From Burkholderiales bacterium UBA6064 (GTDB lineage: Bacteria; Pseudomonadota; Gammaproteobacteria; Burkholderiales; Burkholderiaceae_B), in the NCBI GenBank assembly GCA_002428895.1, contig DIYC01000076.1, positions 6,780 through 12,351 of the forward strand: a stretch of DNA of 5,572 bases, given 5' to 3'. Every line of letters starts with the position of its first letter. Positions within the stretch are counted from its first letter, which is position 1. Below are positions 1 through 5,572 of this stretch, in pieces. A program made the translations under genes and the position numbers. Below the pieces are notes generated by a model that ran no database searches, was not told where the DNA came from, and worked only from the letters and a program-made list of their open reading frames with translations.

Positions 1-485
1 GATTACTTGAAGCAGGTGTTGATCGTGGTTATTTAAGCCGACGCCTCATTCGAATGGCTTGGGAAGACATTGGATTAGCAGACCCGCGTGCCATTTCTCT
101 CGCCCAAGACGCGGCTACTACCTATGAACGTTTGGGTAGCCCCGAAGGCGAATTAGCGCTGGCTCAATGCGTGATTTATTTAGCAGTGGCTGCTAAAAGT
201 AATGCTGGTTATTTGGCTTACCAACGCGCTACGGAGTTTGTTAAACACACTTCTGCGAGTGAAGTTCCTCTGCATTTACGAAATGCACCCACAGTGCTCA
301 TGAAACATTTAGGTTACGGAAAAAATTACCATTATTCTCATGATTCGGCTGAAGGTGTTTCGGCTTTTCAGAGTTATTGGCCCGATGATATAAAACCTGA
401 ATTTAGCTTTTACGAGCCCACTCGAAGAGGCTTAGAAATTAAAATCGCAGAACAATTGGATCAACTTAAAAAAAAGATGGCTTAG
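1..485 (+). CDS. rarA: Replication-associated recombination protein A (RarA/MgsA), 3' end only
   Basis: The C-terminal 160 codons of a RarA/MgsA-family AAA+ ATPase; the N-terminal ATPase core with Walker motifs lies left of the window and the reading frame begins at base 3. RarA (about 430-450 aa) is a clamp-loader-like ATPase that acts at stalled replication forks and binds SSB. Family-typical segments visible here are LIRMAWEDIGLADPRA (sensor/lid region), RLGSPEGELALAQ, AAKSNAGYLAY, VPLHLRNAPTVLMKHLGYGK and, near the end, EPTRRGLEIKIAEQL. Together these form the helical C-terminal domain through which the protein tetramerises. The stop at 483-485 is followed after 43 bp by serS, with no terminator visible between them, so co-transcription is likely; this adjacency is common in proteobacteria. 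The family assignment is from recognised motifs and is firm. Confidence 0.95.
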   Translation, partial: LLEAGVDRGYLSRRLIRMAWEDIGLADPRAISLAQDAATTYERLGSPEGELALAQCVIYLAVAAKSNAGYLAYQRATEFVKHTSASEVPLHLRNAPTVLMKHLGYGKNYHYSHDSAEGVSAFQSYWPDDIKPEFSFYEPTRRGLEIKIAEQLDQLKKKMA

Positions 486-516
486 AACTTTTATTGCCTT
501 AATCATTTAAAAATAA

Positions 517-1813
<1,297 letters not shown>

Positions 1814-1815
<2 letters not shown>

Positions 1816-1839
1816 AAAAATTGCCTCAAAAGAGGCAAT
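1814..1839 (-). terminator. Intrinsic terminator of the leftward 189-aa gene
   Basis: A perfect 8-bp stem, ATTGCCTC (1820-1827) with GAGGCAAT (1832-1839), encloses a 4-nt loop. Read on the minus strand the stem is followed directly by seven T (from the A-run 1814-1820), a classical rho-independent terminator 52 bp past the stop of the gene at 1892-2461. On the plus strand the stem is preceded by the A-run and followed by CGAAGTG, with no U-tract, so it should work poorly for serS. The U-tract overlaps the serS stop codon (1813-1815). Confidence 0.85.
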
Positions 1840-1891
1840 CGAAGTGAATTGCGTTTGCACGCATTTGGAGGTAAGTGTTAAAAAGAAACAG

Positions 1892-2461
1892 TTACTTAGC
1901 ACCCACTGTTCCAATAATATTTTCAAGAAATTTTTTGCTTTGTGTAATTTCATAAACCGTTGCATCAACACCATTACGTGCTGCAATTAAACGTAAATAG
2001 CGTCTTAAACGACGTACATCGGTTTTATCCCAGTGTACCTCAAGAGACGAAATGTGTAATTTTTTGTTCACGATATTGCGTGGACTTAAGAAGGCTAAAT
2101 CAACTAAAGCAACTCGAGGTAATCCCTTGTTGCCTAAAGGGTCAAACTCAGAGAAACATACCAAAAAAACATCTTTGCGGGTTATTTTGGGTTTTTCTTG
2201 CATGGCCTCGTAAAACAGTGAGCAAGTAGACCAAGTTAAACCACACTGGCGAACCATGAATGAAATACAGGCTTGGTCAAAATCAGCCCCTTCTTTAGGG
2301 AGGTCTGAATAAGTAACTTCTTCATTTAAAAACGTATCGTTTAAACTTGAGTCTAACGAATCAATAATTAAAGAGTTTTTTAATTTTGAAACAATTGGCT
2401 TAGAGCTTAGTAAGTGAAATAAGCAGTAAGATCGGGTCAAACGCTTTGCGATGGAACTCAT
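1892..2461 (-). CDS. Uncharacterised 189-aa protein
   Basis: I do not recognise this protein. It is a complete 189-aa frame supported by a good ribosome site (GGAG, 6 nt before the ATG) and a strong terminator after the stop, so it is very probably a real gene. It has no signal peptide or membrane segment and looks cytoplasmic. Residues 1-60 are rich in Ser, Leu and Asn and look weakly structured. Residues 97-125 (KDVFLVCFSEFDPLG, then VALVDLAFL) look like alternating beta strands. Residues 148-163 (DVRRLRRYLRLIAARN) form a strongly basic predicted helix, followed by a short strand (VDATVYEI). Five cysteines are present (3, 65, 73, 80 and 102 if numbered from Met1 with the first at 13 rather than 3) but they form no obvious metal-binding spacing. 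The gene is convergent with serS and lies downstream of, and in the same direction as, the GIY-YIG gene, separated by 112 bp. Function unknown. Confidence 0.75.
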   Translation of the reverse strand: MSSIAKRLTRSYCLFHLLSSKPIVSKLKNSLIIDSLDSSLNDTFLNEEVTYSDLPKEGADFDQACISFMVRQCGLTWSTCSLFYEAMQEKPKITRKDVFLVCFSEFDPLGNKGLPRVALVDLAFLSPRNIVNKKLHISSLEVHWDKTDVRRLRRYLRLIAARNGVDATVYEITQSKKFLENIIGTVGAK

Positions 2462-2549
2462 TCATGACTCCAAAATAATGTCACACAATAAAGTGAATAC
2501 AATCCAGTTAAAAGAACCGTTTTCAAAACTTTAGTGCGTTTAGACCCGA
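2432..2549. repeat. Long-range imperfect inverted repeat around the 189-aa gene start
   Basis: TCGGGTCAAACGC (2432-2444, inside codons near the start of the 189-aa gene) is the reverse complement of GCGTTTAGACCCGA (2536-2549, upstream of it) apart from one extra base. The arms lie about 91 bp apart and enclose the ribosome site and start codon. The upstream arm is itself held between AAACTTT (2526-2532) and AAAGTTT (2551-2557), a second inverted pair, so in leftward RNA it would sit in an 18-nt loop. Whether this matters is unknown; it could be chance, a regulatory fold or a relic of a small mobile sequence. No target-site duplication is evident. Confidence 0.4.
2468..2471 (-). promoter_or_regulatory. 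Ribosome binding site choosing between two ATGs
   Basis: On the minus strand GGAG (2471-2468) sits 6 nt before the ATG at 2461-2459 but only 2 nt before another ATG at 2465-2463, which lies in a different frame and opens only about 21 codons. The spacing picks 2461 as the start of the 189-aa gene. Confidence 0.65.
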
Positions 2550-2573
2550 GAAAGTTTCAATTATTTAAAAATA

Positions 2574-2939
2574 TTATGCAACCTTACCTACTTTCTCTGA
2601 TTCCTTGGTCAAAATTTCTTCTGATAAGTCTGTCCAATCAGGATTAAGCGACTCAATTAGCAGCAAACGCATGTCTCTAGGCCAATTTCTGACTCGTCTA
2701 ATCCTAGCTCTAAATTTTTCCTCATCGTCCCATACTTCAAAATAAACCAATCGATCTAGGCGGTGGTAGTGCGCGTAGTCTCTTCGTTTACCTTCCAAAT
2801 GTTCTTGCATACGTGTCGCTAGGCAGTTTGTGTCACCCAGGTAAAGTGGACCATTTGGTTTGCTGTTAGAAAGCATGTATAGCCAATATTCTTTTTGGTT
2901 TGGTGATACATCGCTGCTTGATGGTTTTCCAGTTGGCAT
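2574..2939 (-). CDS. Small GIY-YIG domain protein with altered active site
   Basis: A 121-aa single-domain member of the GIY-YIG superfamily, related to the YhbQ/UvrC-N-terminal type. After a polar N-terminus, the first motif is WLYM (19-22) in place of GIY and the second is LYLGDT (32-37) in place of YIG. Arg43 and His47 in ATRMQEH fit the usual catalytic Arg and following His. LVYFEVWDDEEKF and RARIRRVRNWPRDMRLLLIESLNPDW (77-102 region) match the conserved C-terminal half of the family. The position normally occupied by the metal-binding Glu (family pattern AREKQLKxW or similar) is Ile80 here (codon ATT, 2702-2700), so nuclease activity is doubtful. The stop codon TAA at 2966-2964, in frame and upstream, rules out a longer start. 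Length is near the upper end for this short subfamily. It is divergent from the NYN gene. Family assignment firm, role unknown. Confidence 0.88.
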   Translation of the reverse strand: MPTGKPSSSDVSPNQKEYWLYMLSNSKPNGPLYLGDTNCLATRMQEHLEGKRRDYAHYHRLDRLVYFEVWDDEEKFRARIRRVRNWPRDMRLLLIESLNPDWTDLSEEILTKESEKVGKVA

Positions 2940-2950
2940 AAGTGACTTAT

Positions 2951-2957
2951 CCTCCTC
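2951..2957 (-). promoter_or_regulatory. Strong but distant ribosome binding site of the GIY-YIG gene
   Basis: GAGGAGG on the minus strand (2957-2951) is a near-perfect Shine-Dalgarno sequence, but it stands 11 nt before the ATG at 2939, longer than the usual 5-9 nt. No alternative start codon lies between it and the ATG in frame, so the ATG is kept. Confidence 0.6.
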
Positions 2958-2993
2958 AACAGGTTAATGAAAATACTAAAATTGCATTTATCC

Positions 2994-3024
2994 TTAACTC
3001 AATTGTACGATTTATACCTATAAA
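2994..3024. promoter_or_regulatory. Candidate overlapping divergent promoters
   Basis: The palindrome TTTATA-CC-TATAAA (3011-3024) offers a -10-like TATAAA on each strand: 3019-3024 rightward and 3016-3011 leftward. Rightward, TTAACT at 2994-2999 could be a -35 with a rather long 19-bp spacer. Leftward, the best -35 candidates (TTACGT, 3040-3035, 18-bp spacer) are poor. The implied transcript starts would give 5' leaders of roughly 95 nt for the NYN gene and 65 nt for the GIY-YIG gene. The same palindrome could equally be an operator. Assigned by eye only. Confidence 0.35.
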
Positions 3025-3065
3025 GGTGTAAAGTACGTAACTCTTTTGGGTGTAATTTTTTGTCT

Positions 3066-3089
3066 TATCAGTGAACTTCCTTACTGATA
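3066..3089. repeat. Inverted repeat in the presumed NYN leader
   Basis: TATCAGT (3066-3072) and ACTGATA (3083-3089) are perfect inverted arms. In RNA the stem can extend inwards by a G-U and an A-U pair to about 9 bp around a 6-nt loop. There is no U-tract, so it is not a terminator; it may be an operator or a leader hairpin 36 bp upstream of the chosen NYN start. Confidence 0.45.
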
Positions 3090-3102
3090 TAGTTAGATCA
3101 TC

Positions 3103-3126
3103 CAACTATTTCAACTATTTAACTAT
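3103..3126 (+). repeat. Short tandem repeat abutting the NYN start codon
   Basis: CAACTATTT occurs twice in tandem (3103-3111 and 3112-3120) and is followed by a partial third copy, AACTAT (3121-3126), which runs into the ATG at 3125. It occupies the place where a ribosome site would be expected and none is visible. Nine-base units would keep frame if translation began upstream at the GTG at 3071. Confidence 0.55.
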
Positions 3127-3844
3127 GTATTCAGCAATCATGATTGATGGCCCGTTTTTTCTGCGGCGCATACGAGAAATTTTCCCTGCCCATGTGCATC
3201 ACGACTATAAATTAGTTGCTGATTTAGTGTGGCGGTTATCTGCAGCGCACTTGTTTGAGCGCAACCAACCGAAACGGCATTTATATCGAATTTTCTATTA
3301 TGATTATCAATTGCTTGCAGGGGTTCATTTGGGACCCGTGCTGAAAGACACGCAGTCTTATCTCGACAACGCAAAAATAAACTTTCAATTGGCTTTTCAT
3401 CGTCAATTGCAGCGTAAAAGAAAATTAGCAGTCCGGTTGGCTCACGAGTCGAATCCAACCCATTGGAAACTTACTCAAGAAGCCAATTCCTTATTGTTAG
3501 CCAATAAACTTCAGCACTCCGAGTTAAAAAACAGTCACTTTCAACCGGATAAGTACAGCCAGGGGTTTGAGTTAAAAATGGGCGTTGATCTTGCCACACT
3601 GGCTTACAAGCAGCAAGTTAAACAAGTCGTATTAATTATGGGCGATGCAAGCTTTACTGGTGCTGCCGAATTATTACGTCATGAAGGAATTGATGTGGTA
3701 CTAGACCCGATGTGGCAAGATGTACCCGAAGATTTATTTTGTTATGTTGATGGTTTACGCTCTACTTGCCCAGCCAAAGATCGGGTCGATGATTTTCTTG
3801 CACGTCTTCATACAGACAATGATCCTACTTATGAAGGTGCTTAA
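3125..3844 (+). CDS. NYN (PIN-like) domain protein, putative ribonuclease fold
   Basis: A 239-aa protein of the NYN/LabA-like PIN superfamily, whose members are metal-dependent ribonucleases. AIMIDGPFFLRR places the first active-site Asp at residue 8. YRIFYYD (54-60) is typical of this subfamily. FELKMGVDLATLAYKQQ supplies the second acidic site at Asp155, and VVLIMGDASFTGAAELL the third at Asp174. VVLDPMWQDVPEDLFCYVDGLRS matches the conserved tail. The usual motif is GDSDF; here its second Asp is Ser176 (codon AGC, 3650-3652). The charged middle (about 90-140) is an insert of helices. An in-frame GTG at 3071 would add 18 residues, but the family normally starts a few residues before the IDG strand, so ATG 3125 is preferred; neither has a clear ribosome site. 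It is divergent from the GIY-YIG gene. Family assignment good; substrate and role unknown. Confidence 0.85.
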   Translation: MYSAIMIDGPFFLRRIREIFPAHVHHDYKLVADLVWRLSAAHLFERNQPKRHLYRIFYYDYQLLAGVHLGPVLKDTQSYLDNAKINFQLAFHRQLQRKRKLAVRLAHESNPTHWKLTQEANSLLLANKLQHSELKNSHFQPDKYSQGFELKMGVDLATLAYKQQVKQVVLIMGDASFTGAAELLRHEGIDVVLDPMWQDVPEDLFCYVDGLRSTCPAKDRVDDFLARLHTDNDPTYEGA

Positions 3845-3959
3845 CAATTTGTGTTATCTTAATCCTGATAGAGCATTTACGGCACGATAGGTAGGCTCAG
3901 TTTTCAGATCAGTTTAGTACATCTAAATAGGCTTTTTTCTCCTTTTTCTCTCCAGGCTT

Positions 3960-3979
3960 CAACAATGCTGACATTGTTG
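3960..3979. promoter_or_regulatory. Perfect dyad, operator or hairpin
   Basis: CAACAATG (3960-3967) and CATTGTTG (3972-3979) form an exact 8-bp inverted repeat around CTGA. Neither strand has a T-run after it, so it is not an intrinsic terminator. It lies about 95 bp before the exported-protein start and about 38 bp before the candidate -35, where a regulator site would be expected. It does not match a metalloregulator box that I can name. Confidence 0.5.
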
Positions 3980-4017
3980 TGCTTTACCAGCCGCCTATCT
4001 TGATGTAAATCTTTCGT

Positions 4018-4045
4018 TTGACTTGAAAACTCATTTTTTTATTTG
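4018..4045 (+). promoter_or_regulatory. Candidate promoter of the efflux operon
   Basis: TTGACT (4018-4023), a good -35, is followed after 16 bp by TATTTG (4040-4045), a poor -10, giving a leader of roughly 20 nt. An overlapping TTGAAA (4023-4028) is an alternative -35. The poor -10 would fit an activator-dependent promoter, but this is a visual call. Confidence 0.3.
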
Positions 4046-4073
4046 ATTCATTTTACTGAACGGGGGTGCGCAC

Positions 4074-4400
4074 ATGCGTGCTGTATTACGTGGATGGGCT
4101 GCAACCTTGGTATTTGCAGCCAGCACAGGGCTTGCACATGCCCAAACAGAAGGTTTGGAATTGGATTATCAATCTGCTTTTGAAAATTATTCTGCTTGGA
4201 AAGCGATTGAAGGTAAACGTGACTGGGTGGGTGCCAACCAAACAGTTCAGCAAATTGGGGGCTGGAGGTACTATGTGCGTGAACCTTTTTTAAGCCAAAC
4301 GCAAAATTCTCAATCTCAGCCAAATCAAACTGGCTTGAAAATAATTCCGAACAACGAGCCTGCCCAGGTTCATCCGAACCGCACAGGGGGGCAACCATGA
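4074..4400 (+). CDS. Small exported protein of a putative metal-efflux operon
   Basis: A 108-aa protein with a clear Sec signal peptide: Arg-containing N-region, hydrophobic core AATLVFAASTGLA, and a cleavage site after AHA at residue 23, leaving a mature periplasmic protein of about 85 aa. The core at 32-70 (YQSAFENYSAWK, then DWVGANQTVQQIGGWRYYVRE) resembles, from memory, small proteins encoded just before outer-membrane factor and multicopper oxidase genes in copper/silver resistance clusters of beta- and gammaproteobacteria; their biochemical role is not known to me. The tail (71-108) is rich in Gln, Asn and Pro and probably disordered. The start has a GGGGGT ribosome site 6 nt upstream. 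Its stop TGA overlaps the ATG of the next gene by ATGA, indicating translational coupling. Start and export call are firm; the metal link is inference. Confidence 0.8.
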   Translation: MRAVLRGWAATLVFAASTGLAHAQTEGLELDYQSAFENYSAWKAIEGKRDWVGANQTVQQIGGWRYYVREPFLSQTQNSQSQPNQTGLKIIPNNEPAQVHPNRTGGQP

Positions 4401-5572
4401 TGCGTTTGCATAAACCTTCTGCCATGGTTCTGGCCGTCGTGGGTTTAACAGGTTGCGCTTCGGTCAACTTAAACCAATCGATGCAGACTCTGAATGACGT
4501 CACTGCGCCCATGGTCACTCAAACCTTAGTACTTGCTATCAATGACGGGCAGCGTCAACAGCTACGAGCACAAGCCGATGAATTGTTGGCAGCACCTCTG
4601 AATTTAAACTTAGCTGTTGACTTGATGTTAGTTAACAGTCCTGAGTTTCAAGTCTTGTTGGCTCAAGGTTACAGGGACTCTGCTTTGGCCGCACAATCAG
4701 GTCGTTTGCACAATCCAGTTTTTAATTTTGAACGCGTCACCGTGGGTGATGAGTTAGAAATAGGGCGATTGTTGAGCTTTGGTTTATTCGATTTACTCAG
4801 CTTGCCTTGGCGACAACAGGCGGTATCATTGCACCTTCACCGCGTCCAATTACAACTGGCTGCCGATGTGATTGCGCAAGTTGTTCAGGTACGTGCTGCT
4901 TGGGTTGATGCAGTGGTGGCCAAACAAAAACAACACTATGCACAGCAGGTGTACGACAATGCGCAGGCCAGTGCTACGCTTGCGCAACGAATGGAACAGG
5001 TGGGTAACTTCACCGCCATTGAGCGTATTCGCCAGCAATTGTTTTATTCCGATGCCACGTTAGGCTTGGCAAAAGCTCGGCAAGAGGCTGTTGCCACACG
5101 AGAAAAATTGGTGAGGTTATTGGGTTTAGACGAGCAACAATTTAAGCGATTAAAACTTCCGGATCGTTTACCCAATTTACCCGAAACATTTAAAAAGCCA
5201 GAAGAGGTGTCACAACAAGCCACTGCGCGGCTTGATGTTCAAATGGCTAAATCTGCTTACGATGCAGCGCTAAAAATTTCGGGTATTGAGTCGTTGAGTT
5301 CGTTTACTGACATCGAAGTGGGTATTCGTCGTGATTCTGTGTTTGACAGTGAGTCTGGCGACAAATCAAATCCAAAAGGGTATGAAGTTGATATTCAATT
5401 GCCTTTGTTTGATTGGGGCGGCTTAAAACGTGATGCTTTTTCAGCAGAAGTTTTGGCAAAAGCGAATACTTTGGAAGCAGTGATTCGGGCTGTTAATTCA
5501 AACCTACGCGAAAGTTATACCAACTACCGCACAGCGTACGATGTGGCCAAGCATTATCAAACTGAAGTTATT
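4397..5572 (+). CDS. Outer-membrane factor lipoprotein (TolC/NodT type), 5' part
   Basis: The first 392 codons of a TolC-family outer-membrane efflux protein, open to the right edge; family members are about 420-480 aa, so most of it is here. It begins with a lipoprotein signal peptide whose lipobox LTGC puts the acylated Cys at residue 20; Ala at +2 favours sorting to the outer membrane. Two structural repeats of long amphipathic helices and short strands follow: PLNLNLAVDLMLVNSPEFQ (67-85) opens the first, GRLHNPVFNFE (102-112) its strand, and ISGIESLSSFTDIEVGIRRDS the second repeat's strand. GYEVDIQLPLFDWGG (328-342) is the family's most diagnostic motif. OMFs form trimeric channel-tunnels that dock with RND-type pumps through a periplasmic adaptor. 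The start overlaps the preceding stop as ATGA and a G-run (4386-4391) serves as ribosome site. A second ATG at 4400 is an equally possible start. Confidence 0.92.
   Translation, partial: MMRLHKPSAMVLAVVGLTGCASVNLNQSMQTLNDVTAPMVTQTLVLAINDGQRQQLRAQADELLAAPLNLNLAVDLMLVNSPEFQVLLAQGYRDSALAAQSGRLHNPVFNFERVTVGDELEIGRLLSFGLFDLLSLPWRQQAVSLHLHRVQLQLAADVIAQVVQVRAAWVDAVVAKQKQHYAQQVYDNAQASATLAQRMEQVGNFTAIERIRQQLFYSDATLGLAKARQEAVATREKLVRLLGLDEQQFKRLKLPDRLPNLPETFKKPEEVSQQATARLDVQMAKSAYDAALKISGIESLSSFTDIEVGIRRDSVFDSESGDKSNPKGYEVDIQLPLFDWGGLKRDAFSAEVLAKANTLEAVIRAVNSNLRESYTNYRTAYDVAKHYQTEVI

Larger units (their letters stand above)
3845..4073 (+). other. Structured 229-bp intergenic region upstream of the efflux operon
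   Basis: No coding frame with a plausible start is seen here. It holds a perfect hairpin (3960-3979), two TAGGCT copies (3892-3897 and 3928-3933), and two possible pairing partners for one later segment: GATAGG (3886-3891) and ATAGGC (3927-3932) can each pair with GCCTAT or CCTATC at 3993-3999. A pyrimidine-rich run (3931-3952) lies between. An AT hairpin, TTTAG/CTAAA, ends 5-6 nt before six T (3933-3938) and might terminate NYN transcription weakly. No known riboswitch class is recognised. Confidence 0.4.

Noticed and set aside
1816..1891. A tRNA-Ser gene after serS, a neighbourhood seen in some proteobacteria
   Set aside because: No cloverleaf or T-arm consensus is present in this gap.
1867..1955. 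GGAGGT followed by a GTG opening about 26 codons on the plus strand
   Set aside because: The ribosome-site spacing is only 2 nt, the frame is very short and it lies mostly antisense to the end of the 189-aa gene.
3138..3458. Minus-strand open frame inside the NYN gene
   Set aside because: Antisense to a recognisable domain protein, with no motif of its own.
4066..4293. Plus-strand frame starting with GTG at 4066 and overlapping the exported-protein gene
   Set aside because: It is the wrong frame: the frame from 4074 gives a signal peptide and conserved core, this one does not.
4048..4518. 156-codon minus-strand open frame across the exported-protein and OMF starts
   Set aside because: Antisense to two genes with clear signal peptides, ribosome sites and an ATGA junction; its translation shows no domain.
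4850..5063. Short open frames on both strands inside the OMF gene
   Set aside because: The OMF frame is continuous through this stretch and carries family motifs on both sides.

Overview
The window looks like chromosomal DNA from a low-GC (roughly 42%, by eye) proteobacterium, most likely a betaproteobacterium. The main reason is the seryl-tRNA synthetase: its N-terminal arm, its motif 2 context and its C-terminus resemble Burkholderiales SerRS as I remember them more than the E. coli enzyme. The rarA-serS order is also common in proteobacteria. No species can be named from the sequence alone.

Layout. Positions 1-1815 are housekeeping: the 3' end of rarA (replication-fork ATPase) and complete serS, both on the + strand. 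Positions 1814-2939 carry two leftward genes. One is a 189-aa protein of unknown function, ending at a strong intrinsic terminator whose U-tract overlaps the serS stop codon. The other is a 121-aa GIY-YIG domain protein. A divergent intergenic region (2940-3124) then leads rightward into a 239-aa NYN (PIN-like) domain protein (3125-3844). A 229-bp non-coding stretch with several inverted repeats (3845-4073) precedes a two-gene operon. Its first gene encodes a small exported protein (4074-4400). Its second encodes an outer-membrane-factor lipoprotein of the TolC/NodT type, which overlaps the first by ATGA and runs off the right edge.

How the genes relate. rarA and serS are unrelated in function but probably co-transcribed. 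The small exported protein plus OMF lipoprotein look like the start of a tripartite (probably heavy-metal, e.g. copper/silver) efflux locus whose pump or oxidase genes would lie to the right. The middle block (1814-3844) is the accessory part. Its two nuclease-fold proteins face each other across overlapping promoter-like elements, and each departs from its family at an expected acidic active-site position: GIY-YIG has Ile for Glu, and NYN has GDASF where GDSDF is expected. I see no CRISPR, insertion sequence, tRNA or rRNA. Nothing here proves a new system; the divergent nuclease pair and the unknown 189-aa gene are the best candidates for follow-up.
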